29,761 nucleotides of DNA from Lachnoclostridium sp. UBA5725 (GCA_002419585.1 DIGJ01000028.1:1-29761); one strand, 5' to 3'; shown: positions 5,778 through 13,747, numbered from the stretch's first letter. Program-made: numbers and translations. The notes: generated from the letters alone by a model not told the origin.

Positions 5778-6894
5778 AACTTTCATTCTCCTTTGGTATG
5801 GTTATCATAATTTCAAAACCATTTGTAGTTTGTATTGAAAACTTTCCATTAAATCCTTTTACGCGGTCAGAGATACTTTGTAGTCCTAAGCCTTCAGGAT
5901 ATTCGCCTCGAGACTGGCATTTAAGTACCATAAGGGCAGTTTTTTCAGAAAGAGTACCGTTATCACGGATGTGTAGTTGATAACTGTTGTCGGTTTCCGA
6001 AAGCTCAAGGATTACTTCACTGACGTCCTTAGCATGTTTGATTATATTAGATAAGGACTCTTTCATAATTGCAATAAAGCAATACTTTAGTTTCAGTGGC
6101 AATGCAAAGTGTATATTGTAATGATATTCAATGTCACAAAAGGTAAAATCTCGTATCAATTCATTCACACATCGTTCTAAATCAATGGACTCATCATGCA
6201 TATTGTGGATACTAGCACGAATGGTGTCCATTCCTTCCGATATGGAGGATTTCAAGTCAGTAAGACCTTCCCGAACAGGTTCTTCCTTTGAGATGGTTAA
6301 TAAAGCTCCGATTTGAATAAGCGAGCGGGAAAGAAGGTGTCCTACGTGATCATGGATGTCTTTCGAAATTCGATTGCGTTCATTCAAGGTAGCCGTCTGT
6401 ATTTCATAATCCTGATTTTCCAAAATGCTTTTATTCTTTTCTTCCTGTACTAAGGAGAGCTCTTTTGCAGTCTTACGGAATGCTTCGTAATCATTTTGGA
6501 GCAATTCAATGGTAGAAGTTTTAAAGTATAATAAGATGGATAACACAAAAAATAATGCCGTAAACACAATAACAATCGGTGAAAAACTATCCCAAAACAG
6601 AATAAAAGGGAGGATGCAAAATATCAAACTCCAACTAAAAGCGGTATATTCTAATTCATATATAACGACGGGAATAAAGATGGTAAAGAAAGGTAAAAAG
6701 CAGCATATGCCAAGATATACTAAATAAATTGCCAAATGAAGATAGACATTTTTAAAAAAAGTGCCCATAGAACACAACGCAAAAACAAGTAATATTGGGA
6801 TTAAAACAAAAATACGACGCTGAGACAGAGCAAAATAATAAAGCATAGACGAGCAGCCTAATAAAAAAATCTTATCCATGATTCGGTGCGCCAT
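5758..6894 (-). CDS. DesK/NarX-class sensor histidine kinase (HisKA_3)
   Basis: A 378-aa membrane kinase. The N-terminus has about four to five hydrophobic segments within residues 8-125 and no large periplasmic loop, followed by a coiled linker (130-170). The HisKA_3 motif RISKDIHDHVGHLLSR carries phosphoacceptor H181. The ATPase domain shows the N box around N283 (KESLSNIIKHAK), a short D-N-G motif at 311-313 and a G box (GLGLQSISDRV, 335-345). A sensor with no extracytosolic domain, like DesK, probably reads a membrane or intramembrane state. Kinase and regulator overlap by 20 nt. The start has AGGGGAGGG upstream. The specific stimulus cannot be told. Confidence 0.9.
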   Translation of the reverse strand: MAHRIMDKIFLLGCSSMLYYFALSQRRIFVLIPILLVFALCSMGTFFKNVYLHLAIYLVYLGICCFLPFFTIFIPVVIYELEYTAFSWSLIFCILPFILFWDSFSPIVIVFTALFFVLSILLYFKTSTIELLQNDYEAFRKTAKELSLVQEEKNKSILENQDYEIQTATLNERNRISKDIHDHVGHLLSRSLIQIGALLTISKEEPVREGLTDLKSSISEGMDTIRASIHNMHDESIDLERCVNELIRDFTFCDIEYHYNIHFALPLKLKYCFIAIMKESLSNIIKHAKDVSEVILELSETDNSYQLHIRDNGTLSEKTALMVLKCQSRGEYPEGLGLQSISDRVKGFNGKFSIQTTNGFEIMITIPKENESYETVAH

Positions 6895-6928
6895 AATGTT
6901 TCCCTCCCCTTAGAAAAATTCTCCTTAT

Positions 6929-6957
6929 ATTATGAAGTATGGATAAAAAAAAAGCAA
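6929..6957 (-). promoter_or_regulatory. Promoter of the two-component operon
   Basis: On the minus strand TTGCTT (6957-6952), 17-bp spacer, CATAAT (6934-6929), placing the start about 30 nt before the kinase ATG. It is back-to-back with the promoter of the repair operon. Confidence 0.5.
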
Positions 6958-6966
6958 GAAAAATTC

Positions 6967-7015
6967 TTGATAAATCGAACATATGTGTGGTAGAATAAAA
7001 ACAGAACAAACATTC
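6967..7015 (+). promoter_or_regulatory. Promoter of the DNA repair operon with two degenerate LexA-like half-site dyads
   Basis: TTGATA (6967-6972), 18-bp spacer, TAGAAT (6991-6996). In the spacer is CGAACATATGTGTG (6976-6989) and just after the -10 is AGAACAAACATTCG (7003-7016). Each has one perfect GAAC half-site and a degenerate second half. SOS control of a DNA repair operon is plausible but not established. Confidence 0.45.
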
Positions 7016-7031
7016 GACTGGAGGGTAATGG

Positions 7032-8399
7032 ATGAATCAGGTTTTATTTTCCGACAAGACAAATAGTATAGCAGAAAAGCTGTCCATTCTTTCGGATGCT
7101 GCCAAATATGATGTTGCTTGTACTTCTAGTGGAGTTGATCGAAAAGGAGTGGCTGGGAGTATCGGAAATACGGTAGCCGCAGGTCTTTGCCACTGCTTTG
7201 CGGCAGATGGTCGCTGCATTTCTCTATTAAAAATTTTATTTAGCAATGAGTGTATCTATGATTGTAAATATTGTGTGAATCGAAGTTCAAGGGATGTTGT
7301 CCGTACTTCTTTTACACCCAAAGAAGTTGCAGACTTAACCATTGAATTTTATCGTAGAAATTATATTGAAGGCCTCTTCTTAAGTTCCGGAGTTGTAAAA
7401 AATCCCAATTATACCATGGAGCAGCTATATGAAACACTGCGGCTTCTCCGTGAGGAATATCATTTTAACGGATATATTCATGTGAAAGGTATTCCAGGAG
7501 CAGATGACTTACTAATTGAAAAAACTGGGTATTTAGCAGATCGTATGAGTATTAATTTGGAACTTCCTACAGCAGAAGGGTTAAAATCGCTTGCACCAAA
7601 TAAAAATAGAACCAACATACTTCGACCGATGAAACAGATTCAATTAGGAAAAGAAGCAAGTAAATATCGTCTCCATGGGCGCAATGAAATTGTAGTACGA
7701 CGAAATAACACGCAGCTAGCCGTTCGAAAGCAAGAAAAGCTTTTTGTTCCTGCTGGTCAAAGCACACAGATGATCATAGGAGCTACGCCAGAGACAGATT
7801 ATCAGATTATAAAAGTAGCGGAGTCTCTTTATGATAAGTTCGATCTGAAACGAGTGTTTTACTCTGCCTTTATTAATACCACACAAGATAGCAGTCTTCC
7901 TTCGCTGCCAGGTGGTCCGCCGCTATTACGAGAGCATCGTTTATATCAGGCAGACTGGCTTCTTCGGTTCTATGGATTTGAAGCAGATGAGATCTTGTCA
8001 GAAAATACGCCAAACTTTAATGTTTTGCTTGATCCAAAATGCAATTGGGCACTGAGTCACTTAGAACTGTTTCCACTTGAAGTGAATATGGCAGATTACT
8101 ATGCACTACTTCGTGTGCCTGGTATAGGCGTAAAGTCAGCAAGGCGAATCGTAGCAGCTCGAAAGACCGCGATATTAGATTATGCGGATTTGAAAAAGCT
8201 AGGTGTTGTATTGAAACGTTCCATCTATTTTATTACTTGTAGTGGCAAGATGATGTATCCAGTTAAAATTGAGGCGGACTATATTATCAATCATATGTTA
8301 GAAATCAAAGAGAAACTTCCAGCTGGTGTAGGTGGAAGCGGTGTCTACCAACAACTTTCTTTGTTTGATGATATGGGCTCTAAAAATATATTGATGTAA
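7032..8399 (+). CDS. Putative DNA modification/repair radical SAM protein (TIGR03916-type, with HhH)
   Basis: A 455-aa radical SAM enzyme. The cluster motif C74-x3-C78-x2-C81 (NECIYDCKYCVN) binds the [4Fe-4S]/SAM centre, and extra cysteines lie just before it (C53, C55, C62). The TIM-barrel half runs to about residue 300. The C-terminal part (about 360-400) contains a helix-hairpin-helix, LLRVPGIGVKSARRIVAAR, a DNA-binding motif of repair enzymes. This combination is the family named from its linkage to uracil-DNA-glycosylase-like proteins. The gene leads an operon with the DUF4130-type partner 11 nt downstream and an AlkD-like protein. The start is supported by GGAGGG seven nt upstream. The chemical lesion it acts on is unknown for the family. 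Confidence 0.85.
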   Translation: MNQVLFSDKTNSIAEKLSILSDAAKYDVACTSSGVDRKGVAGSIGNTVAAGLCHCFAADGRCISLLKILFSNECIYDCKYCVNRSSRDVVRTSFTPKEVADLTIEFYRRNYIEGLFLSSGVVKNPNYTMEQLYETLRLLREEYHFNGYIHVKGIPGADDLLIEKTGYLADRMSINLELPTAEGLKSLAPNKNRTNILRPMKQIQLGKEASKYRLHGRNEIVVRRNNTQLAVRKQEKLFVPAGQSTQMIIGATPETDYQIIKVAESLYDKFDLKRVFYSAFINTTQDSSLPSLPGGPPLLREHRLYQADWLLRFYGFEADEILSENTPNFNVLLDPKCNWALSHLELFPLEVNMADYYALLRVPGIGVKSARRIVAARKTAILDYADLKKLGVVLKRSIYFITCSGKMMYPVKIEADYIINHMLEIKEKLPAGVGGSGVYQQLSLFDDMGSKNILM

Positions 8400-8410
8400 G
8401 GGGCGAAAAA

Positions 8411-9190
8411 ATGAAACCTAAGCGTATTTATCGTTGTGATGGGAGTGTAGATGGTATTTTTACCGCAATTTATGATGCTTATGAGAGCAGATATGGGCAT
8501 GCAGATATTGTAATAACAGAAACCGATGAGAATACCAATTTGGAGCTCTTCGCGGAATATATCGATACATTTGCAGATGAAGAGAAATCAGAAAAAGTGG
8601 CAGCTTCGATTAAGACAAAAATTTCTTTGGATGCATATGAGGTAGTGATTAAGAGTGCACTGTCAACGAAAAAGGGAAGGGCAGATGCAATATATCGGTT
8701 TTTACAACTAGGTTTTGCAACCGGAAGGTCCGTTTTAAATCAGCTAAGCCATCCGTATGTTTTACCTGTGTTTGAACTAGAGCGTGGTGTAAATAATGAG
8801 ATTAGCCATTATTTGCAGTTTGTACGATTTAGCGAGCTTAAGAATACGATTCTCTTGTCACGGGTTCGTCCGGAAAATAATATTATTACGCTGATAGCTC
8901 CTCATTTTGAGGACCGCTTGACAGAGGAAAACTGGATGATTTATGATGAAGGAAGAAATCTTGCTGCCATCCATAAGAGCCGTTATCCTTGGGTATTGGT
9001 GGATGGAAAGGAACTAAATCGTAGCAGTTTAGAACAGTTTAGTGATCTAGAATTAGATATGCAAATCTTTTGGCAAACATTTGTAGATACCATAGCAATC
9101 AAAGAGCGTATCAGTGAGAAGCTGCAAAAACAGATGCTTCCAAATCGGTATCGAGAGTTTATGAGGGAGATGCCATACAAAGTAAAATGA
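8411..9190 (+). CDS. TIGR03915/DUF4130-type putative DNA repair protein
   Basis: The 259-aa protein begins KRIYRCDGSVDGIFTAIYDAY, the opening seen in the DUF4130 / 'probable DNA metabolism protein' family that almost always accompanies the radical SAM-HhH protein. A middle helical region (LSTKKGRADAIYRFLQLG) and a HYLQFVRFSEL segment follow; the conserved FED and the W-x2-YDE-x-RN blocks (ENWMIYDEGRNLAAIHK) are present. In other bacteria the same domain is fused to a uracil-DNA-glycosylase-like domain; here that domain is absent, so this is the stand-alone form. It overlaps the upstream stop region with AAGGGG as ribosome site. Joint action with the radical SAM protein in DNA repair is inferred from genomic linkage. 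Confidence 0.82.
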   Translation: MKPKRIYRCDGSVDGIFTAIYDAYESRYGHADIVITETDENTNLELFAEYIDTFADEEKSEKVAASIKTKISLDAYEVVIKSALSTKKGRADAIYRFLQLGFATGRSVLNQLSHPYVLPVFELERGVNNEISHYLQFVRFSELKNTILLSRVRPENNIITLIAPHFEDRLTEENWMIYDEGRNLAAIHKSRYPWVLVDGKELNRSSLEQFSDLELDMQIFWQTFVDTIAIKERISEKLQKQMLPNRYREFMREMPYKVK

Positions 9191-9217
9191 TAAATGAAGA
9201 ATTGAGGGAAAGATACG

Positions 9218-9961
9218 ATGTGGGAGTTAGAATCCTGGACAGAAAAAGAATACGAAGATTTTATAGTACAATTAAAAGAAATGGAAGACACGGAGTATCG
9301 AAGCTTTCATAGTAGTTTACTTCCGGGCATTGACCATTTAATCGGAATACGTACTCCAAAGATGCGAGAAATAGCAAAGCAAATCTGTAAAGGTAATTAT
9401 GAAGATCTTTTATATCAATCCAATAAGCATTTTATACAGGGGAAGGTCTATTATGAACAAAGTGTGATAGAAGGCATGGTGATTGGATATTGTACAAATA
9501 CAAAAAAGGCAACTATATATCAAACGAAGCAGTATATTTCGGATTTTGCGCCAAAAATTGATAATTGGGCTACTTGTGATATATTCTGTGCTGGGATGAA
9601 AGCGATTCAGAAAAAACCTGAGGAGTATTGGAATTTTATACTTCAATATGTGGATGATTGTGCTGAATTCAAAGTCCGTATGGGGATTGTTTTGTTAATG
9701 GATTATTATCTAATAGAGGAGTATATTGATCGGGTACTGTTAATATGTGACCGAGTAAAGCAAGAAGACTATTATGTAAATATGGCAATTGCCTGGCTCA
9801 TTTCAGTGGCCTATGTAAAATTTCAAGATAAAACAATGGATTATTTAAAAAATAATAATTTATCAAAATTTACATATAATAAAGCACTTCAAAAAATAGT
9901 AGAATCAAATCGTGTTTCAAAAGAAGAAAAAGAGGTAATTCGAACCATGAAAAGGAATTAA
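9218..9961 (+). CDS. AlkD-like DNA alkylation repair protein (HEAT-like)
   Basis: A 247-aa all-helical protein matching the AlkD/DNA_alkylation family. It has an early RTPKMREIAKQI block, IDNWATCDIFCAG (the Trp-Asp region that lines the lesion site), and YYVNMAIAWLISVAYVKF near residue 190, as in AlkD homologues. AlkD-class enzymes excise positively charged alkylated bases without flipping them out. The gene follows the DUF4130-type gene by 27 nt and has GAGGGAAAG as ribosome site, completing a three-gene repair operon. The exact lesion and whether it is a glycosylase or a non-catalytic relative are not decidable from motifs alone. Confidence 0.85.
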   Translation: MWELESWTEKEYEDFIVQLKEMEDTEYRSFHSSLLPGIDHLIGIRTPKMREIAKQICKGNYEDLLYQSNKHFIQGKVYYEQSVIEGMVIGYCTNTKKATIYQTKQYISDFAPKIDNWATCDIFCAGMKAIQKKPEEYWNFILQYVDDCAEFKVRMGIVLLMDYYLIEEYIDRVLLICDRVKQEDYYVNMAIAWLISVAYVKFQDKTMDYLKNNNLSKFTYNKALQKIVESNRVSKEEKEVIRTMKRN

Positions 9962-10037
9962 AAGGAAGTAAAGTATAGTATAATAAGTAGTCTACGTGGA
10001 ATACTACCTCTGTAAATAATTTTAGGAGGAGAATTCC

Positions 10038-10406
10038 ATGAAAAAAAGAATTGTTTTATTTTTTGCAATAAGTTGTCTATCTTTAGGATTACTAGTAGGA
10101 TGTACGGATAATGATAATGCGGCAGCTCCAAGCCCTGAAGCAACAACGGGCACAACAACCGGTAATACAACCAATGGTACAACGACAACTGGAACGACAA
10201 CCGGAACCAAAACTGGAACGACAAATGGTACAACTACCACAAACGGTACAACCAATGGTACAACGACAAACACAGTTACTGGTACTGTTAAAAAAGCAGC
10301 AGATAAAGTTGAAGATGCGGTGACAGGTGATAATAACAACGCTGCTACAAACAATACAAATAAAAATTTAAATACGAATGCTCCTAATACTACAGTGAAT
10401 CCTTAA
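10038..10406 (+). CDS. Thr/Asn-rich low-complexity lipoprotein
   Basis: The 122-aa precursor has a signal peptide (MKKRIVLFF..SLGLLVGC) with lipobox LVGC and lipidated C22. Residues 35-85 are almost entirely Thr, Gly and Asn in imperfect TTGT/NGTT repeats, followed by a short helix (VKKAADKVEDAV) and an Asn-rich tail ending NTTVNP. The DNA repeat ACAAC(T/C)GG underlies the protein repeat, so copy number probably varies between strains by slippage. AGGAGGA precedes the ATG at ideal distance. It is a small cell-surface lipoprotein with a glycosylation-prone or spacer-like extracellular region; the molecular role is unknown. Confidence 0.8.
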   Translation: MKKRIVLFFAISCLSLGLLVGCTDNDNAAAPSPEATTGTTTGNTTNGTTTTGTTTGTKTGTTNGTTTTNGTTNGTTTNTVTGTVKKAADKVEDAVTGDNNNAATNNTNKNLNTNAPNTTVNP

Positions 10407-10423
10407 GCAAAACCTTACGCAAA

Positions 10424-10472
10424 ACAAAAAACCCTTTGCAAGTTATAATCTAAATTTGCAGAGGGTTCTTTT
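10424..10472. terminator. Bidirectional terminator between the lipoprotein and the HAD-GNAT gene
   Basis: AACCCTTTGCAA (10430-10441) pairs with TTGCAGAGGGTT (10456-10467), one wobble. CTTTTG follows on the plus strand, and an A-run upstream gives TTTTTTG on the minus strand. Confidence 0.8.
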
Positions 10473-10478
10473 GCGATT

Positions 10479-11771
10479 CTATATCTGATTATTCTTTGAT
10501 TTGTGAGTAAAACGTTTGCTATAAACACTAGTATCCGAAGCTTTGATATAGTGTTTTATAACATGATTTCGAGCTTCTAAATGGCGTCTTTTTATTAAAT
10601 CGATGCCATAAAGATAGCAGATACGATTGTGGTAATGAATTGTTTTTTCATGTGTCATTCCTAGTTTTGTGACTAGTTGAATGGACGGAGTATTCATGGT
10701 ATCAATTGCAGCAACAATCCGTTCTATTCCAAAACGAGAATTTGCAGTGCGAAGTACAAGTTGGCACGCTTCGAGAGCATATCCATTTCCCCAATATTTC
10801 TTTCCGAGCAGATAGGAAAGTTCAATTTCGGGTTTTCCATCTATCATTTGATTTTCAAAACCGCATCGACCAATTAATTCATTTGTGTCACTTTTAAAGA
10901 TGCCCCATAAACCATATCCATAAAAGGAATAGATGGTTTTAAAATAAGCATTTAGTTTCTCCGTTTCCACTTCATCATCTGAAGCTGGTGAATCGATATA
11001 TTTCACGACATCCTTATCCTTATAAAGTTGTAAAAGTAAAGCAGTATCACAAGCTGAAAGTTCCTTTATGATAAGTCGTTTTGTCGCGCCGATTGTTACT
11101 GGTTCGCCATTTGCGTGAAGGCAAGTTTCGTACAAATACGTTGGAGTAATGGATTTGAAGGACTCAATTACTACTGTAGCAGAATATAAATCCTGATTTC
11201 CTGAGTTTGGATTCATATAACCGATGCAAGCTATATTAGCAGCCTTTGCAGCAAGGCATCCATTCCTTGAATCCTCGATTACAAGTGCTTCATTTGCTTG
11301 TAAGGATAATACATCTAAAGCTTTCAAGAAAATATCGGGAGCTGGTTTGGAGTGGACGAGCTCAGCACCTGAAATTATATCTTCAAAATAAAGACGAATA
11401 CCAAAAGCATTCATTACTTCTTCAATTCGATCACGTGCGGAAGAGGAGGCAATAACCATGCGAAGGCCACTCTTATGAAGTGATTTAATAAAAGGTATCA
11501 CGTTTGGAACGGGTGTCATACCACGCCTCGAATAGATTTCTTTTAAGTTCTCTTTATCTAATGCTAACAGTTTTTCCAATGAATCTGTTATTTGAAAATC
11601 ACTTCGAATTTTTTCATAGGTAAATTCAACCGTTGTTCCAACAAACTGATTAAAATATTCCATGGAAGGGGATACATAATAGTGTTGTAATGTTTTTAGG
11701 GTAGCTTCCACATGGAGAGCTTCACTGTCAATGATAACACCATCCATATCGAAAATAACAGCTTTTAACAT
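10479..11771 (-). CDS. HAD phosphatase (beta-phosphoglucomutase-like) fused to a GNAT acetyltransferase
   Basis: A 430-aa bifunctional protein. The N-terminal HAD domain (about 1-215) shows FDMDGVIIDSE (nucleophile D8, acid D10), a cap, VIASSSA (motif II), HSKPAPDIF (Lys, motif III) and IEDSRNG (acidic motif IV), the subfamily of beta-phosphoglucomutase and small sugar-phosphate phosphatases. A second domain starts near 222 (TKRLIIKEL) and is a RimJ/RimL-like GNAT (YWGNGYALEA acetyl-CoA loop near 335-345; NTPSIQLVTKLGM). Both cores look intact. The start has AAAGGA upstream. The fused order suggests a metabolite or a stress-protection acylation role; substrate unknown. It is convergent with the lipoprotein gene. 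Confidence 0.82.
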   Translation of the reverse strand: MLKAVIFDMDGVIIDSEALHVEATLKTLQHYYVSPSMEYFNQFVGTTVEFTYEKIRSDFQITDSLEKLLALDKENLKEIYSRRGMTPVPNVIPFIKSLHKSGLRMVIASSSARDRIEEVMNAFGIRLYFEDIISGAELVHSKPAPDIFLKALDVLSLQANEALVIEDSRNGCLAAKAANIACIGYMNPNSGNQDLYSATVVIESFKSITPTYLYETCLHANGEPVTIGATKRLIIKELSACDTALLLQLYKDKDVVKYIDSPASDDEVETEKLNAYFKTIYSFYGYGLWGIFKSDTNELIGRCGFENQMIDGKPEIELSYLLGKKYWGNGYALEACQLVLRTANSRFGIERIVAAIDTMNTPSIQLVTKLGMTHEKTIHYHNRICYLYGIDLIKRRHLEARNHVIKHYIKASDTSVYSKRFTHKSKNNQI

Positions 11772-11842
11772 GGGAATTTCCTTTCTATATTACATTTCAT
11801 GCCATAGATAGACTGACGATAAAATGAGTATACCATGAAGGG

Positions 11843-11871
11843 TTGATGATTAAAAGAAAATATGAGATAAT
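11843..11871 (+). promoter_or_regulatory. Promoter upstream of the MIF-family gene
   Basis: TTGATG (11843-11848), 17-bp spacer, GATAAT (11866-11871), about 79 nt before the ATG. Confidence 0.4.
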
Positions 11872-11949
11872 GTATATAGTTATGATAAAATACGTTGGCA
11901 TAAATGGAACATAAAAACATGCCACGGATAAAGAGAAGGGGGATAAACC

Positions 11950-12294
11950 ATGCCATTTATAAATTCAAAAATTAGTGTAAAAATTACAAAGGAACAGGAA
12001 GTAAGTATAAAAAATCGCTTAGGACAGGCAATTGCTTTGATTCCAGGAAAAAGTGAGAGCTGGTTAATGGTTGGCTTTGAGGATGATTATAAACTTTATT
12101 TTAAAGGGCAGGAGTTTGAAAAAATTGTATATGTAGAAGTTCAGATATTTGGCGATGCAAGCAAAAGTGCACTTGCTAGCTTAACGACAGAAATCTGCAA
12201 CATTTATAATGAAGAACTTGAGGTAGATAAAGATAAAATTTATGTCAAATATGATTTGGTCGAAAACTGGGGATGGAATGGAAGTAATTTCTAG
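11950..12294 (+). CDS. MIF/phenylpyruvate tautomerase-family protein
   Basis: The 114-aa product begins MPFINSKISVKIT; after Met removal Pro1 would be the catalytic base of the tautomerase superfamily. The repeated beta-alpha-beta halves and the C-terminal block KYDLVENWGWNGSNF (NWGWNGS-F) match MIF-like proteins, whose usual length is 113-118 aa. Expected to form a trimer with keto-enol tautomerase activity on phenylpyruvate-like compounds; the natural substrate is unknown in bacteria. AAGGGGGA lies before the ATG. Single gene, divergent from the HAD-GNAT gene. Confidence 0.82.
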   Translation: MPFINSKISVKITKEQEVSIKNRLGQAIALIPGKSESWLMVGFEDDYKLYFKGQEFEKIVYVEVQIFGDASKSALASLTTEICNIYNEELEVDKDKIYVKYDLVENWGWNGSNF

Positions 12295-12331
12295 ATATGT
12301 ATATAGGAAATTAGAGTTATAGGTTAATAAA

Positions 12332-12396
12332 AGGGTGTTTGAATGAAACGCTGCTAGCAGGTATATTTGTGCTAGCAGGTTTCGTTCAAGCACTCT
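12332..12396. terminator. Long imperfect hairpin after the MIF-like gene
   Basis: An 18-bp stem (12332-12349 with 12379-12396, several G-U wobbles) encloses two copies of the self-palindrome TGCTAGCA (12352-12359 and 12370-12377). It lies 38 nt after the stop. T-run absent, so terminator or mRNA 3'-end structure. Confidence 0.5.
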
Positions 12397-12423
12397 ATTT
12401 GTAAACCATAAAATTAGATAATA

Positions 12424-12455
12424 AATTGAATCATTATATTAACAATGATTCAATT
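12424..12455. repeat. 12-bp inverted repeat (AATTGAATCATT)
   Basis: AATTGAATCATT (12424-12435) and AATGATTCAATT (12444-12455) are perfect complements around an 8-nt loop. There is no T-run; it could be an operator for the membrane LuxR unit or a weak terminator. Confidence 0.45.
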
Positions 12456-12462
12456 AGCAATA

Positions 12463-12514
12463 ATACTACCTGAATATGCAAAGATACCACTAAAATACCA
12501 CCTAAAATACTACG
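12463..12514 (+). repeat. Four direct repeats ATAC(C/T)AC upstream of the MotA-like/LuxR pair
   Basis: ATACTACC at 12463, ATACCACT at 12484, ATACCACC at 12495 and ATACTACG at 12507; the last three are 11-12 bp apart, close to one helical turn. They lie about 100 bp before the first gene, a position expected for regulator-binding sites. Binding protein is unproven. Confidence 0.4.
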
Positions 12515-12613
12515 AAGGATAATATAAAATAACGAGTGTATAAAGTAAAATATAGACAACACATAGCAACTATATGTGATTAAAAATTAATTTTACATAA
12601 GGAGGAAAAAATT

Positions 12614-13057
12614 ATGTATGTTATTATGGTATTATGTTTTATTGTTTCGGTAATTGTTGTTTGTGGGTTGAGCATGGGGTCACTTTTTGTAGTATTCGAT
12701 GCTCCTACATTTATTCTGATGTTTTTACTTATAGTTCCAATGTTTATAGCATCTGGTCTTTCTAAGGAAGTACCAAAGATTCTTAGGTTATTGGGTAATT
12801 CGAAGGTAACTTTTGAACGAAGTGAATATCGAAAAATGTTAGAAGCAATTAGTTTATTAATTAAATTGAATTTTTGTGCAGGCAGTTTTGCAACGATTGT
12901 GGGTTTTATTGGTCTTTTACATGACTTGACGGATATTGCTACATTGGGTCCTAATATAGCGATAATCGTAATTTCGATTTTCTATATGATATTCTTATGT
13001 TTGATTCTATTTCCTGCACAGGCAAGGATCAAAACAAAATTAATTGAAACAGAATAG
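12614..13057 (+). CDS. MotA/ExbB-like small membrane protein
   Basis: A 147-aa integral membrane protein with hydrophobic segments at about 3-24, 31-48, 88-108 and 115-135 and a polar cytosolic section (49-85) between TM2 and TM3. The first half (FDAPTFILMFLLIVPMFI) resembles the start of MotA, and the second half (FATIVGFIGLLHDL..IATLGPNIAIIVISIFYMIF) has the GFIG and LG-x2-IA patterns of the MotA/TolQ/ExbB pore. It is much shorter than MotA (about 260 aa), and no MotB or ExbD partner is nearby. AAGGAGG precedes the ATG. It is directly followed by a membrane LuxR-type regulator whose N-terminus has similar topology. The family link is from motif resemblance and should be treated as tentative. 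Confidence 0.55.
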   Translation: MYVIMVLCFIVSVIVVCGLSMGSLFVVFDAPTFILMFLLIVPMFIASGLSKEVPKILRLLGNSKVTFERSEYRKMLEAISLLIKLNFCAGSFATIVGFIGLLHDLTDIATLGPNIAIIVISIFYMIFLCLILFPAQARIKTKLIETE

Positions 13058-13068
13058 GAGCGAGATTT

Positions 13069-13680
13069 TTGAATGTATACATAAAAAGGGCAATCGGACT
13101 AATAGTATTTACCTTTCTCATTTGTTTTGCGTTGAAAGTAAATTTGGCAAAGCTGATTTCGCCGATGTATCTGCTATTTGTAATTGCTGGGTCTGTTTTA
13201 TTTGCATATACCTCTTCGAAACGGAAATTTGAAATAAAAGAATTCATATATGAAGTTGGAGATCAAGCAATCTTTGTATCTGTTTTAGTTTCCTTTCTTT
13301 CTTTATTTATGTGCTTTTCAAGTACGATTGATAGTATGAATATAAGGATTCAGGTTATTATGTGTATGCGACCTATTTTCTATGGGTTTATTATGAAATT
13401 ACTATTTAATATACCAATCGAAAAAGAGCAAGAACAAACGATAATGGAAGTAGTAGAAGTAAAAAATGTTTCTTTACACGATGTTTTATTGCAAAATGGT
13501 TTATCGAAACGTGAATGTGAAGTAGCCATATTAATACTAGATAATTTATCGAATCAAGAAATAGCCGATGAACTTTATTTGACAGAAAATACGGTTAAAA
13601 AGCACAATGCGAATATTTACCGAAAACTTGGAGTCGCAAATAGAGAGCAGTTAAAAGCTGCGATTCGCAAAGCAAAATAA
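13069..13680 (+). CDS. Membrane-embedded LuxR-type (HTH) regulator
   Basis: The 203-aa protein starts at TTG 13069, with AGGAG overlapping the previous stop; the nearby ATG is in another frame. Hydrophobic stretches at about 8-22, 29-47, 67-86 and 94-113 form an N-terminal membrane half. After a linker (EKEQEQTIMEVVEVK) a LuxR/FixJ HTH occupies about 140-200 (LSKRECEVAILILDNLSNQEIADELYLTENTVKKH). There is no receiver domain, so it is a one-component regulator tethered to the membrane. The last TM and loop (PIFYGFIMKLLFN) echo the MotA-like IFYMIFLCLILF of the neighbour. Cotranscribed with the MotA-like gene; target may be its own promoter repeats. Confidence 0.75.
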   Translation: MNVYIKRAIGLIVFTFLICFALKVNLAKLISPMYLLFVIAGSVLFAYTSSKRKFEIKEFIYEVGDQAIFVSVLVSFLSLFMCFSSTIDSMNIRIQVIMCMRPIFYGFIMKLLFNIPIEKEQEQTIMEVVEVKNVSLHDVLLQNGLSKRECEVAILILDNLSNQEIADELYLTENTVKKHNANIYRKLGVANREQLKAAIRKAK

Positions 13681-13700
13681 GGATATATTAAATAGACAGG

Positions 13701-13747
13701 AAAACCGCTACAACATGATACAAAATCATGTTGTAGCGGTTTTTTGG
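13701..13747. terminator. Strong bidirectional terminator between convergent operons
   Basis: A perfect 19-bp stem (13701-13719 with 13725-13743) and 5-nt loop, with TTTTTGG on the right and AAAA on the left, separates the LuxR unit from the end of ygeW. Confidence 0.9.

Noticed and set aside
10022..10354. Val/Pro-rich frame opposite the lipoprotein gene
   Set aside because: Antisense shadow created by the repetitive Thr/Gly codons; no start signal.
11246..11455. Plus-strand frame inside the HAD-GNAT gene
   Set aside because: Antisense of conserved HAD motifs; no ribosome site.
12463..12514. CRISPR-like short repeats
   Set aside because: Units are only 8 bp with 3-13 bp between them; no cas gene and no uniform spacers.
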